Positions 50,317 through 62,843 of a DNA stretch of 64,000 nucleotides are shown here, in pieces. The DNA is from Tricholomella constricta (lineage: Eukaryota; Basidiomycota; Agaricomycetes; Agaricales; Lyophyllaceae). Numbering within the stretch: position 1 is the first letter of the stretch; each line of letters starts with the position of its first letter. The notes beneath the pieces are model-generated. The model did not search any database, had not been told where the DNA came from, and saw only the letters and a program-made list of their open reading frames with translations. The stretch lies in NCBI GenBank assembly GCA_013368375.1, contig JAACJP010000064.1, positions 62,001-126,000 on the forward strand. Direction: 5' to 3'. Position numbers and translations under genes: made by a program.

Positions 50317-52930
50317 CTAGTTATCTCCTTCATTCAGCTCATCCACATCTTCACCCAAAATAAGTGCATCGGAGAAGTCGGCAAAATGGCCAGCGGAGTA
50401 GGGGCCATGGACTGGATCCGGAGCCGGGCTCTCATCCGAATCCGAATCCGGGTCTGTCTCTGAGGCCTCTTCCGAGTCCGTATTGGCATTGCCATCCATT
50501 TCTGTGTCCGTGTCTGTGTCCGTATCACTTTGATGCTCGAATAAGCTTTCATGCTCATCAGTGTCCCCTGCGCCTACGCTTACCTCATTGTCGATGTCCA
50601 TTCGGTCAGAGGCGTCAAAGTCAAAATGGGATCCGGCTTCGCTTGGGATGGCTACCGGGTCCGGCTGGGAGGTGAAGTTGAAGTCTGATCCCGCTGCGCT
50701 TGGGGCCTGGACAGTGGCGTTGGATATTGTGGGGGCGATGGATGGCATCACGAAGTCAAAGTCGGATCGCGCTTCACTTGCAGCGCGGATGACAGGGCGA
50801 GTGGGCGACATAGAGAAGTCGAAATGGGAATGTGCCTCACTTGCAGCGCGGATGGATCTGCCGGGTAACCGGATTGAAAAATCGAATTTGGAACCCGCCT
50901 GACTGCTGAGGTGTGGGCCAGGGCCAGTAGTATGTCTGGTGGGAGTGGGGGTAGCTGCGGGGTCAACATTGGGCACGGTGTTGACATTGAAGTCGAAGTC
51001 AGAACCCACCTCACTTTGAGGACCGGGATTGCGATCCGGATTTGTAAGCTCGACATCCGAACCCAGTTTGCTTGCCATATGAGCCGGGGGCACTTGACCA
51101 GCTGACGGGACAGAAAAGTCGAAATCCGAGGCGGCTTGGCATGCAGCGCGACCCGGCGGGATTGGAATAGCTCCGAAGTCAAAGTCCGAACCCGCCTCAC
51201 TTGCAGGGCGAGGGGGGGCGATGGGAATGGCAAGGGGGACTTGACTGCCTAATGAGAAGTCGAAGTCCGAACCCGCCTCGCTTGCAGGCGGAGGGGCGGC
51301 GTCCAGAAGCGGCACGGAGAAGTCAAAGTCCGAACCCACTGCGCTTGCAGGGCGAGGGGCGGCATCCGGAAATGGTGGGGAGAAGTCAAAATCCGAACCC
51401 GCTGCGCTTGCAGGGCGAGGGGCGGCATCCAGAAATGGTACGGAGAAAAAGTCCGGACCTGCCTGGCTTGCGACGGGAATGTCACCCAACGCCGAGGAGA
51501 TGTCACCGGCCTGTCCCACGGAAGAGTTGAGATCCAAGGGAGGCCTAACATCCTTGAATTTGTTTTTTTTGGCCGTCCTTCCCTGCCCGGTAGCAAGAGT
51601 TTACTTGGGGGGAGGCCAGCTCAGTCCTTGGCGGTCGGATGGCACATGGGGAGGGTCAGGAATCTGGAATGGGAGGGGAGGGGGCCCAGGGGAAGGTGGC
51701 CGGTACGATGGGACTCCGTGCCAATCCGGGAAACTCTTCGGATTCAACTCCGGAGGAGGTGCATTGTCAGCCGCAAGCTCCTCGAATCTTGGTCGCCGGG
51801 TCACATGCATAGACTCCGCTTCTGACCATTCACCTGTCAAGGTCCCCACAGGAAGATCCCGTGCGTAATCGGAGAAGTCTCCCTCGGCTGCAGCACGCTG
51901 GAAGGCTGCAATAGCCTCCGCCCGGCTTAATCGAACGGGAGGCGTCCGGCCGCTTGAATCCGGATCCGGTGTTCCGCCGCTCAAACCCGCCGTTCCCGTC
52001 ATTCCATTTTCTGCCACATGCTTCTCCTTGAGGGCACCAATAAAGTGCAGTCGATGAAATCCCGCAGTGAGTCGAAGGTCTTGCAAGCGGCGGGTGCGGA
52101 ATGTGGAGTGAGCACCTTGGACTTGCAGCCGCGTGTCAAGAAATGAATGTGCCGTTGCGGGTGGGGCAGCGGGGACAGACAGCCTACCAGCGACCGGGGC
52201 CTGACTCCGATGCACAGCAAGTGCATTCGCAATGTTAGCACTGTCCAGCAACGGAGAATCTTCAAAGTCGGCCCACCAGACGCACTCGTAGTTGTCAACC
52301 CGGCGGGAAGGGTGACCGGATGGCAACCCGATGTCGAGGACAGTCCAGATTGCGGGCGACAGGAGCTGACTCAGTGTCCATCGTGGATGGTAGAAAAGGT
52401 CGTGAGACATGATTCGGATAAGGGGGGGTATATCACAAGCATGTGCCAGAACCGCAGCTGCACCGATGTGCGCCAGCACAAAGTCCTGGTTAAGGTGAGT
52501 AGAGGCAGGCGCGGATCACTGAATTTCATACCAGTTCGGCCGAAATATTTTCAGCCGCAAGTGTTTTCTGCTCTCGAGTCAGATTGGATTTACTGAGCAG
52601 GCTCGCAAATGCACAACGGAGGCGAGATTCGACATAGTATATGACCTCCTGTGCAAATCTTGCATTCTCAGAGTGGTTACCCAGCTGCAAGTCTAGTGGC
52701 GTTGTCGGGTACAGTCCGGCCATGAGTGTAACTTCAGAAAGATCAGATTGTTGAAGATCAGATTCCGTCAGGTAACAGTTTGTGTGACAGATGTGATGCC
52801 ACTTGCCATATTTGGGCAATATAAAATGCCGGATCTGGGACCGGACACACATTTCGGAATCCGAATCCGATTCCGGTCCCGGACATTCATTATTTATCGT
52901 AGGCACAGACAGGTTCGTCCCTCCTGACAT
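50317..52930 (-). CDS. 835-aa protein with SDFDF repeats (3 exons)
   Basis: Exons 52930-52532, 52485-51605 and 51544-50317 are in frame; the last junction works only with the acceptor gatgttag. The N-terminal ~300 residues look globular (ILPKYGKWHHICHTNCYL, DFVLAHIGAAAVLAHACDI, MSHDLFYHPRWTLSQLL). The middle is Pro-rich. The C-terminal third carries about a dozen copies of an 'ASEAGSDFDFS' motif spaced 20-30 residues apart, then an acidic tail with DTDTDTDTE. I do not recognise it. The evenly spaced SDFDF units look like short linear binding motifs. It starts only 20 bases from the point where the KDZ transposase ended before copy B inserted, in the same orientation, so the two may belong to one transposon. 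Confidence 0.6.
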
Positions 52931-52950
52931 TTGAAATTTACATAGCTATC

Positions 52951-53426
52951 TGTTAGGGCGACCTCCAGTAGAGCTTAGTCGTACTGGCAGAGGGGAATCC
53001 AATGTTATTATTATGTACGGTAGAGAGAGCGTAAGTAAGGCCTACCTGGCAGAGGGGAATCCAATGAGAATAGAGTAAAGGATTCCCCCATGTCAGGAGG
53101 ACGACTATATACGAGTATAATACGTGAGGGCCGGCTCTCTGGGGTGTATGGCACGTAAACGATAACGGGTGGACAGTGGCGCGTGTATGTACACGTTCCC
53201 GACGCTGTCCGATCCTCGTGGCTCAGGGTGCGGGCACGAGGTCAGGCGACCGATGTCGGGACGTCGGGCGTCGGGATCGGGCGCGCGCTGGAGGGAGAAG
53301 TAACGACAGGACTGTATAGGTATATACACCGACGCTTGGGTCGGAGCGTCGGGGGTCGGGAGCGATCGCACACGTCGGGGGACGGTCGGTGAGCGTCGGA
53401 GGGCACGAACGGGTGTTCCCCTAACA
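52951..53426 (-). repeat. 3' LTR of family 1 copy B
   Basis: TGTTAGGGCG...CTAACA. It is about 100 bp longer than copy A's LTR, the extra bases lying in the part rich in GGTCGGGA-like motifs. Confidence 0.9.
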
Positions 53427-56400
53427 TCACCCCCCCTTTTGAATCGCAACGACTCGGTGCGGGGTAGTGGTGGCGAAGACGGCCGGGGATAACGTGAATA
53501 TGCCACGAATGTGGCGGGCAGCGTCGGGGTTGTCGCGGTGGAACTTGCGTACCAGGTCGGGGGCAGCGACATTTTCGCGAGGTTCCCATGAAGCTTCCTC
53601 GTAACCGTAGCCTTTCCACAGGACTTTGTACTGTAGTTTCTTGCGGAAGGTTCGGCTATCGAGGATCTTTTCAACTTCGTAATGGGGTTCGTCGTCGATT
53701 ATGTCGGGGGGAGGAGGGGGATCGGACCGACGACCTTCGATCGGATCAGCGACGGCAGGGATGAGCTTCACGACGTGGAAGACTGGGTGGATGCGCTTCA
53801 TGGACTGAGGCAACAGGAGGCAGTATGTGAGTGAGCCGACTCGCCTTTGCACGACGAAAGGGCCAAGGTAGCGATGCGACAATTCCTTAGACGGTCGGGT
53901 CGTAGAAATGTCGGTCGCGTCCAAGTACACCTTGTCGCCTGGCTGGTAGTCGGGCGTCGGGGCGTGTCGCTGGTTGTAGTACCGCTCCATGTCGTCTTTG
54001 GCCTTTGAAAGCGCTGCCTTGGCTTCTTCCTGTGCTTCCTTCATGCGCTCCACGAACTCGTCGGCCGACTCGTTCTTGGAAGTGCCCCGGCGCGGCTCAA
54101 AGCCCATGCGCGGATGTCGACCAGTGTTGAGCAGGAAAGGGGTCTGTTGTGTCGCCGAATGTACATGGTTATTGTAACTGAATTCGGCATCAGGCAGGAG
54201 ATCCTCCCAGTCGTTCTGACGCTCGTTGCAGAAGACCCGCAAGAACTGTTCCAGCTCCTGATTGACGCGCTCCGTCTGTCCGTCGGTCTGTGGGTGGTAC
54301 GCCGTCGAGGCCGACAGCTTGATACCCAGGAGTCTGTACAGTTCGCGCGTGAACTCGGCGACGAACTGTGGACCTCGATCGGAGACGAATGCGTCGGGGA
54401 GACCGTGCAAGCTTCCAGACGTGGCGACGGTAGAGGTTCGCGGCTCCCAAGGCCGAACAGGTCGTGTGCGACGCGATTGAAATGCGCGCGCTTTCCGAAC
54501 CGAATCCACGACGTTCATGATCGCGTCGTGGCCATTGGACTCGGGGAGTTCGTGATGAAGTCCACCGATACGATGTTCCATCGGCCTTCCGGGATTGGGA
54601 GCGGCTGCAGCTGTCCGACAGGGAGTTGGCGTCGTGGCTTTGTGCGCAAGCACATGTCGCAGGTGCGGGTGTAGGACCCAATGAAACGCGACATCTGGGG
54701 CCACCAGTAGTTGCGCGACACCAGTTCGAGCGTCTTCCAGCGACCGGGGTGACCGGCGACCTTGGAGTCGTGGTGCTGCTCCACAATGCGTCGGCGAAGG
54801 TCTGGGACGTTCGGGACATAGATCCGTCCACGAACGTGAGCAGACCGCCTTCCTCTCCCCACTCGCCAAAGCGAAGGGAGCGCCGGCGATCTTGGATGCT
54901 TGACCAGTTGCGCCGCTTTCGCGACCGCATCCTCCTGCGCTCCATCGCGATTGCCCTTGCGGATCGCTTTCAGCACATCATCCTCTCTCCGACCAGTGCA
55001 AGCCTTCAGTTGCACGAACGGCGAAGAATTCTGGTTTGAGCAGCACGATGTGGCGTTGTCAGCGCTTCCGTCGCCATGGTCGGGCGACGCGATACGCGTC
55101 GGGTTTGCCCATGCTACGGCCAGGACGGTGGTGGAGGGCGAAGTCGAAGTTAGCGAGGTAAAGCGACCATCGGGCTTGACGCCGATTGAGTTTCTTCGCG
55201 GTGAGGAAGTACTCGAGGTTCTTGTGGTCGGTCCAGATCTCCACCTTGTGCTTTGCGCCTTCTACGAAGTGTCGCCATTCCTCCAGAGACCGGATGATCG
55301 CCAGCATCTCTTTGTCATGGATCTCGTAGTTCCGCTCGACGGCGTTCAAGCTCTTCGAGTAGAACGCGACCGGTGCCACTTGCCATCGGACGGCGACTCT
55401 TGCGACAGGACGCGCCCGTGCGAAGTCGGACGAGTCGGCTTCGATGCGGTACGGTCGGTCATCGTCGGGGAACGAGACGGTCCGACGTGATCGCAGACTT
55501 CAGAGGCAAAGGCCGACTGCTCCGACTCTCCCCATCGCCAGGCGACGTCCTTGCCGTCAGATCGAACAGGGGTCGGGCGTGCGAGAAGTCCTGGATGAAC
55601 CGTCGGTAGAAATTGGTGAAGCCTAGGAACGCTTGCACCTCCTTCTTGTTCTTCGGCGCCGGCCATTCCAACACTCCAGCGACTTTAACCGGATCCATTT
55701 CCGCTTGCCCTTGCGAAATGATCAGCCCGAGATACTCGATCTTAGTCTGCTCGAATTCGCATTTCTCGGGCTTTAAGAACAGCTGATGTTCGCGGAGTCG
55801 GTCCAGTACCAGTCGCGTGACCCGACGGTGTTCCTCTAGCGTCTTGTATAAATCAAGATGTCATCGAGGTACACGCAAACAACACCTTCAGCGATCAGAT
55901 CGCGGAAGATATCATTCATCATGGTCTGAAATGTGGCGGGGCTGTTCGTGAGGCCGAAGAACATGACGAGCGGCTCGAAGAGCCGCGTTCGTCCGAAACG
56001 CTGCCTTCCACTCGTCGCCTTCCTTGATCCGACGTTGTTGTACCCCCATCGGACGTCCAACTTGGTGAAGTACCGCGCGCCGCGAAGGTTATTCACCAGT
56101 TCGCTAATGAGGGGCAGCGGGTATCGGTTCTTCACCGTGAGCGCATTGAGCGTCCGATAGTCCTGAACCAGTCGGAGCGACCCGTCCTTCTTCTTGATGA
56201 AGAAGACCGGCGACGCCATGGGCGACTTGGACGGTCGGATGCGACCTGTCTCGAGGTTCTCCTTGAGGAACGCGTCGAGTTCGACCTGTTCTGCCGGTGA
56301 GAGCGGGTAGACCTTCGTGCCCGTCGGCGACGCGCCCGGCTCCAGTTCGATGGCATGGTCCCATTGCTTGCGCTCTGGAAGCTCATCGAATGCGACTTTG

Positions 56401-57420
56401 GAGAAGACATCTTCAAAGTCGTGGAGGTGGGTCGGTACTGCGTCGCGGAAAGTTCTGGGCACGGAGTTAGCAGCGTGCGCTTCCGCAAGTCGCTGCGATG
56501 TCGTTTGGCTGGCCCGAATATGTTCGGCGGTCGGAGTCGGATGGATCGCGGTCGCGAAGATGCGATCGCCCTCAGGAAGGTTTCCACCAGGAAGTCGTCA
56601 GACTCTGGGTCAGGTTCCTCCAGGATCGGGTGTAGGGGAGGAACTCCTCTCATCAGAGTCGTCCTCAACATACGGGTTGGTCGGGGCTCGCAGGTCGGGC
56701 TCAGTCATCGGATACCGTCGGCTCGACAGGCGCGGATCGCTGCGCGCACTTTGGTGCGTGCGCGCCGATCGGCTTTGACCTCGTCCTTGCAGGTGCCGCA
56801 CTGCGTCGGACAGCGACTCATCTTCACCTCCTTGGTCTCCCAGTCGATCTCGGGGTTATGGTTTTTAAGCCAGTTGAACCCGAGGATCATGTCTTGCTTG
56901 CCTAACTGGGTGACCCCGAAGACGGCTCGTTCGGTATGACCGTTGTATCGCAAGACAGCTTCTACGATGCAAGAGACCGAACCGCCTTCGTTGGGTGCCG
57001 TCCACATTGTAAACCGGGGATGGCCGACTAAGCACCTTGGTCGTGAGCTTGTGTTTCTCGACGAAAGCGACATTGAGAAAACTGCCGGTCGCTCCGCTGT
57101 CCACTAGGGCAGTGACGGCATGCGACTCCTGGGTGTCGGTGGTCTCCAGTTCGACGTTGAGCCACAGGGATCTGGGGCAGGGGGAGGCAGCGGCGATGAA
57201 GCGACTAGGGAGTCGCTTTTCCCAGCGGGGTAGGCCACGACGCGACGGGCGATCGGCTTTGCGACTGCGATTGGTGTCGTCGGGTCGGAGGGGTTTTGTA
57301 CGTCTTTGTCGGTCGGTTCACTCGTCGGAATAGCAGCAATATTAGGTGTATTGGCGTATTCTACGGATAAAGGAGCGAACCGATTACGACTAGACAACGG
57401 GGGCGTACGTTCCACCCGTT
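53427..57420 (-). pseudogene. Pol of family 1 copy B (frameshifted)
   Basis: In order from the right: protease (ALVDSGATGSFLN, near 57110-57060), RT with VCVYLDDILIYT at about 55900-55860, RNase H, integrase zinc region (CDMCLRTKP), [19 protein letters not shown], and a chromodomain (EVEKILDSRTF, VLWKGYGYEEASWEP). The reading frame jumps between phases at least eight times through 1-4 base losses, mainly between about 54.4 and 56.7 kb. The 3' third (53427-54400) remains in one frame. Confidence 0.85.
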
Positions 57421-58602
57421 GTGATTAAAAACCCTCCGTCGGCGTCGGAGGCGCCCTCGTCGGCGGGGACTGCGTCCTTGCGAGCTAGACGTTCCATGAT
57501 AAGCGCCTCCAGCTCTCATCGAGCATGTGGCGCACGTCCCAGCGCAAAGGGCAGTCGCGAGAGTAGTGACCCTTCTTCTTGCACCGGAAGCAGTGGTCGT
57601 CAGCAGGCGCGCTGTCGCGCATGCGATCTACGTCCATCGGGACGCCTTGGGGGAGCGGCTTCGGTGCGGTGCGACAGGAGCGCGAGGGGCGGGGGGAGCG
57701 GAGCGGGAGTGGGAGTGGGGGCGGTAGCGAACCCATCGTGCAGCTACAGCGGCGGTCGGCGATTGTCCGACGCCTTTGTCTGGACCATCCGACGGTGGAA
57801 GTCGTCCTCCGACCTCATGATGAAATCTTGAGAACGGCGATCCTCAGCCACTCCTCAATCTTCTCGTCGTGCGGGCGACCCGTGGTGATGCTTCCGAGTC
57901 GCCTCGAGAGCTTCGGGTCCATTCCCCGACGGAATTTGAGGACCAGGTGACGCCCATCGGGTAGCCCGCCTTGACCCACAGGGATCGGAACGAGTCGATG
58001 TACTCGTCGATCGACGACCGTTCTGGAAGTACGCCGTCGACTCCAGGATGAGCGCGGCATCGGCGACCTCGTCGAAGAGGAAGAACTCGCCACGGAAGGT
58101 GTCTTCGAAGTCCTTCCAGGCGGGAAAGACGTCCTTGGCGGTTCCGAACTGGAACACCCGACTGACGAAGTCGGCGGCTCGCCATGCTGCATGTACGACA
58201 GCACCCATACTATTCGGGCGTGGTCGTCGGCGAAACTTCCCCCGCACAAGGAGAAGTAGAGCTTGCAGGCGTTCAAGAACGCGCGACCGCCCGATCGGGC
58301 GCCGTCGTAAATGGGAGGGGGCGACGGTCGGAGGTGGTGCGATCCCGATCGCGGAGAGCCTGGCAGCGGGTGGTCGTCTCAGGCGGCGGGGGGTCGTGTC
58401 TGCTTCGGGAGCAGCGGGGGTGGGATTGGGGGGTGTCCCGACATGAATTTTCGAAAAGAGCGGAGAGGCGGTCCATAGAGGCCGAGTTGGAGGTATTGGA
58501 GGCAGAGAGAGCCGAAATTGTGGCTTCCATATTCGCCAACCGCTCCTCCGTCGTGAGGAAGGGAGAGAACGGTCGCTGCGACATGTCACCAAATTCGGAC
58601 AT
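57421..58602 (-). pseudogene. Gag of family 1 copy B (frameshifted)
   Basis: Start MSEFGDMSQRPFSPFLTTEE at 58602, capsid motifs (NACKLYFSL, WVLSYMQHG, DDTFRGEFFLFDEV-like) in shifting phases, and the CCHC knuckle FRCKKKGHYSRDC near 57560. Several small deletions break it. Confidence 0.85.
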
Positions 58603-58727
58603 CTCGAAACGGGACTGGGGGCGATCGGAGCGAGCGCGCGTTGGACGGTCGCGTGTAGCAGACGCGTGTTTCGGCGCGGAAGCGGATCGGTCGGCTTCGT
58701 CGGGTTTCTAGAGTTACTCTATTCTGC

Positions 58728-59212
58728 TGTTAGGGCGACCTCAGAGAGCTTAGTCGCTGGCAGAGGGGAATCCAATGTTATATTATGTACGGTAGAGAGA
58801 GCGTAAGTAACCTACCTGGCAGAGGGGAATCCAATGAGAATAGAGTAAAGGATTCCCCCATGTCAGGAGGACGACTATATACGAGTATAATACGTGAGGG
58901 CCGGCTCTCTGGGGTGTATGGCACGTAAATGATAACGGGTGGACAGTGGCGCGTGTATGTACACGTTCCCGACGCTGTCCGATCCTCGTGGCTCAGGGTG
59001 CGGGCACGAGGTCGGGCGACCGATGTCGGGACGTCGGGCGTCGGGATCGGGCGCGCGCTGGAGGGAGAAGTAACGACAGGACTGTATAGGTATATACACC
59101 GACACTTGGGTCGGAGCGTCGGGGGTCGGGATTGCGAACGGTCGGGAGCGATCGCACGCGTCGGGGGACGGTCGGTGAGCGTCGGAGGGCGCGAACGGGT
59201 GTTCCCCTAACA
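58728..59212 (-). repeat. 5' LTR of family 1 copy B
   Basis: Similar to its partner but with small deletions near the start (GACCTCAGAGAGC versus GACCTCCAGTAGAGC). Confidence 0.9.
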
Positions 59213-59216
59213 CTAT

Positions 59217-59677
59217 CTATGATTGAGATACATGTGTCGGATTAATTTTCAGAAAGGTTTGATCCGCCCTGGCAGCCAGGAGCTCATAGGCAGCCACTTT
59301 CCGCGCGGCATAAGCAGCGGGCCCGGCTTCCGGTCTCATTCCGCGCTCCTTCCAGATGTTTGATTGATGGTGAAGGTATCTGACCGTCCAGTTCATCTCG
59401 TATCCGAGCAGTTGGAACTCTTCCCGCCACCGCTGCCGTTGTGCACGAGCCCGCAAGAAGTGAACCCGGTTGACTGAGTAGAAGTTCAGAAAAATGTAGA
59501 CGGGTTAACAGAATACATACACTCGACGACTGCCCTCGGGTTATCAGCGGGAAGGTCATTGACCCGCCAGATCCACGAGAGACGTTGTGTGGATGCACCT
59601 GCAAGATTTGGATCCCGGATTGCTGTACTGCTGTGCAGATCCTGTGGCTCCAAGACCTTGTACATTTGCAATACTTC
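59217..59677 (-). pseudogene. KDZ transposase, C-terminal fragment
   Basis: Two exons (59677-59521 and 59473-59217) splice in frame: QRLSWIWRVND, VVEFNRVHFLRARAQRQRW, REEFQLLGYEMNWTVRYLHHQ, KERGMRPEAGPAAYAARK, then a stop at 59217. This WxW...Arg-rich helix...E-M pattern is the end of CxC2-type KDZ transposases of mushrooms. The rest of the gene was cut off by Ty3 copy C (from 59678) and is not in the window. The stop lies within a few bases of the copy-B target duplication. Confidence 0.6.
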
Positions 59678-60182
59678 TGTTAGGGCGACCTTCGGAGCGG
59701 AGCTGGGTCGCACTGGCAAAGGGGAATCCGAAGTTATATTGATGTACAGTAACAAACGTAGGTAAGGCTCACCTGGCAAAGGGGAATCCGAAGAGAATAG
59801 TGTAAAGGATTCCCCGATGCCAGAGGGCTGACTATATACGAGTGTAGGACGTGAGGGCCGGTCCTCCAGAGTGTACTGTACATGTAATAATAACGAATGG
59901 TGTGCGGCGCGTGTATGGACACGTTCCCGACGCTGTCCGATCCTCGTGGCTCAGGGTACGGGCATGAGGCGGGACAGCCGACATCGGGATGTCGGGTGGT
60001 CGGGATCGGCGTCGGGCGCGCGCAGGGAGAGATGGGAAACGACAGGAAGTGTGTAAGTATATACACCGACGCTTGGGTCGGGGCGTCGGGGTCGGGATCG
60101 CGATCGGTCAGTCGGGGGCGATCGCATGAGTCGGGGAACAATCGGTGAGTGTTGGAGGGTGCAAACAGGAGTTCCCCTGACA
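59678..60182 (-). repeat. Left LTR of family 1 copy C
   Basis: TGTTAGGG...CTGACA. Contains doubled GGCAAAGGGGAATCCGAAG and the AGAATAGTGTA primer variant. Confidence 0.9.
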
Positions 60183-61388
60183 TCACCCCCCTTTGAATCG
60201 CAACGGCTCGGTGCAGGGTGACAGTGGCAAAGACGGCGGGGGATAGCGTGAATATGCCACGAATGTGGCGGGCGGCGTCAGGGTTGTCGCGGTGGAACTT
60301 GTGTACTAAGTCGGGTGCTGCGACATTCTCCCGGGGCTCCACGAAGCTTCTTCATAGCGTAGCCTTTCCACAAGATTTTGTATTGCAGTTTCTTGCGGAA
60401 GATGCGACTGTCAAGGATTTTGTGGACTTCGTAGTGGGGCTCATCGTCGATGATATCTGGCAGCGGCGGTGGGTCGGACTGCCGACCTTCAATTGGGTCA
60501 GTGACGGCGGGGACAAGCTTCACAACGTGGAAGACTGGGTGGATGCGCTTCATGGACTGAGGCAGCAGGAGGCGGTATGCGAGCGGACCGACTCGCCTTT
60601 GCACGACGAAAGGGCCAAGGTAGCGATGCGACAACTTCTTAGATGGTCGGGTCGTAGAAATGTCGGTCGCGTCCAAGTACACTTGTCGCAGGCTGGTAGT
60701 CGGGCGTCGGGGCATGTCGCTGGTTGTAATACCGCTCCATGTCATCTTTGGCTTTTGAAAGCGCCGCCTTGGCTTCCTCCTGTGCTTCCTTCATGCGCTC
60801 CACAAACTCGTCGGCCGACTCGTTCTTGGAAGCGCCCCGACGCGGCTCAAAGCCATGCGTGGATGCGACCAGTGTCAAGCAGGAAGGGGGTCTGCTGCGT
60901 CGCCGAATGTACATGGTTGTTGTAACTGAATTCGGCGTCGGGCAAAAGGTCCTCCAGTCGTTCTGACGCTCATTGCAGAAGACCCGCAAGAACTGTTCCA
61001 GCTCCTGGTTGACGCGTTCGTCTGTCCGTCGGTCTGCGGGTGGTACGCCGTCGAAGCTGACAGCTTGATACCCAGGAGTCGGTACAGTTTGCGCGTGAAC
61101 TCGGCGACGAACTGTGGACTCGATCAGAGACGAAGGCATCTGGGAGACCGTGGAGCTTCCAGACGTGGCGCCGGTAGAGGTTCGCAGCCCCAAAGCCGAA
61201 CAAGTCGTGTGCGACGCGATGAAGTGCGCCCGTTTTCCGACCAAATCACAACGTTCATGATCGCGTCGTGGCCATTGGACTCGGGAGTTCGGTGATGAAG
61301 TCCACCGATACGACATTCCATCGGCCTTCGGGAATTGGGAGCGGCTGCAGCTGTCCGACGGGGAGTTGGCGGCGGGGTTTTGTGCGCA
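60183..61388 (-). pseudogene. Pol 3' part (integrase and chromodomain) of copy C
   Basis: Chromodomain (EVHKILDSRIF, ILWKGYAMKKL with the frame lost after it), GPY-like HRYLGPFVV and integrase pieces in three phases. It stops abruptly at about 61388 in the integrase zinc region and is joined directly to gag sequence. Confidence 0.8.
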
Positions 61389-62137
61389 TCGTCGATCGAC
61401 CGAGCCGTTCTGGAAGTACGCCGTCGACTCAAGATGAGCGCGGCATCAGCGACTTCGGCGAAGAGGAAGAACTCGCCGCGGAAGGTGTCTTCGAAGTCCT
61501 TCCAGGCGGGAAAGACGTCCTTGGCGTTCCGAACTGGAACACCCGACTGACGAAGTCGGCGGCTCGTCCGTGCTGCATGTACGACAGCACCCATACGATT
61601 CGGGCGTGGTCATCGGCGAAACTTCCCCTGCACAAGGAGAAGTAGAGGTTGCAGGCGTTCCAGAATGCGCGACCGGCCTGACTGGGCGCTGTCGTAAATG
61701 GGAGGGGGCAATGGTCGGAGGTGGTGCGATCCTGATTGCGGAGCGCCTGGCAGCAGAGGGGTCATCGCAGGCAACGGAGGGATCGTCTCAGGCGGCGGAG
61801 GGGTCGTGTCTGCTTCGGGAGCAGCGGGGGTGGGATTGGGGGGTGTCCCCGACATGAGTTTTTCGAAAAGAGCGGAGAGGCAGTCCATAGAGGCCGAGTT
61901 GGATGTGTTGGAGGCGGAGAGAGCCGAAATCGTGGCTTCCATATTCGCCAACCGCTCCTCCGTCGTGAGGAAGGGAGAGAACGGTCGTTCGAGCGGCATG
62001 TCACCAAATTCGGCCCATCTCAAAACGGGACTGGGCGGCGCGATCGGAGCGAGCGCGCGTTGGACGGTCGCGTGTAGCAGACGCGTGTTTCGGCGTGGAA
62101 GCTGGTCGGTCGGCTTCGTCGGGTTTCTAAGAGACAC
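61389..62137 (-). pseudogene. Gag 5' part of copy C
   Basis: MSLRNPTKPTDQLPR start near 62137, FSPFLTTEERLANMEATIS, and capsid motifs (WVLSYMQHGRAADFVSRVF). It is cut at about 61388 in the IDEYIDSF region by the internal deletion. Confidence 0.8.
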
Positions 62138-62145
62138 GATTCTGC

Positions 62146-62586
62146 TGTTAGGGGCGACCTTAGAGCAGAGCTTAGTCGTACTGGCAAGGGGAATCCAAAG
62201 TTATATTGATGTACAGCAAACGAAGGTAAGTAAGGCTTACCTGGCAAAGGGGAATCCAAAGAGAATAGTGTAAAGGATTCCCAGATGCCAGGGGCTGGCT
62301 ATATATGAGTGTACTGTACATGTGATAATAACGACCCTGTGATAACAACGACATGTGATGATACGAACGGTTCCGGATGCTGTCCGATGGTAACCGTCGT
62401 CGGGATGTCGGGTGATCGGGAGTCAGGGAACAGGGAAGCGAGGGAAACGACAGGAGGTGAGTAAATATGTACAGCGATGCTTGGGTCAGAGCGTCGGGGT
62501 CGGGATCGCGATCAGTCGGGAGCGATCGCACATGTCGGGGGACGGTCAGTGAGCATCGGAGGGCGTGAATGGGAGTTCCCCTAACA
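62146..62586 (-). repeat. Family 1 LTR shared by copies C and D
   Basis: 441 bp. Internal sequence with the gag end lies on its left and a pol 3' end on its right, i.e. LTR-internal-LTR-internal. Doubled GAATCCAAAG motif. Primer 62262-62272 against binding site 62134-62143 with one mismatch. Confidence 0.85.
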
Positions 62587-62843
62587 TCACCCCCCCTTTT
62601 GAATCGCAACGACTCGGTGCGGGGTAGCGGTGGCGAAGACGGCCGGGGATAATGTGAACATGCCACAAATGTGGCGGGCAGCATCGGGGTTGTCGCGGTG
62701 GAACTTGCGTACCAGATCGGGGGCGGCGACATTTTCGCGAGGTTCCCATGAAGCTTCTTCGTAACCATAGCCTTTCCACAGGACCTTGTACTGTAGTTTC
62801 TTGCGGAAGGTTCGGCTATCGAGGATCTTTTCAACTTCGTAAT
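62587..62843 (-). pseudogene. Pol 3' end of family 1 copy D
   Basis: Chromodomain end (LQYKVLWKGYGYEEASWEP is recognisable apart from changes; HRDNPDAARHI follows) up to the polypurine tract and LTR. Interrupted at 62844 by the second family-2 element. Confidence 0.85.

Larger units (their letters stand above)
52951..59212 (-). mobile_element. Ty3 family 1 copy B (full length, decayed)
   Basis: LTRs 52951-53426 (476 bp) and 58728-59212 (485 bp), target duplication CTATC (52946-52950 and 59213-59217). All domains are present in order, but many small deletions break the frames. Its self-primer (58837-58848) and binding site (58714-58725) match over 12 nt with a base that differs from copy A in both places. 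Confidence 0.95.
59678..62586 (-). mobile_element. Ty3 family 1 copy C (internally deleted)
   Basis: LTRs 59678-60182 (505 bp) and 62146-62586 (441 bp). The internal part keeps the 3' end of pol and the gag region but lacks protease, RT and RNase H. The right LTR is followed by another pol 3' end (copy D), so no matching target duplication is seen on that side; the left flank is ACTTC. Confidence 0.85.
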
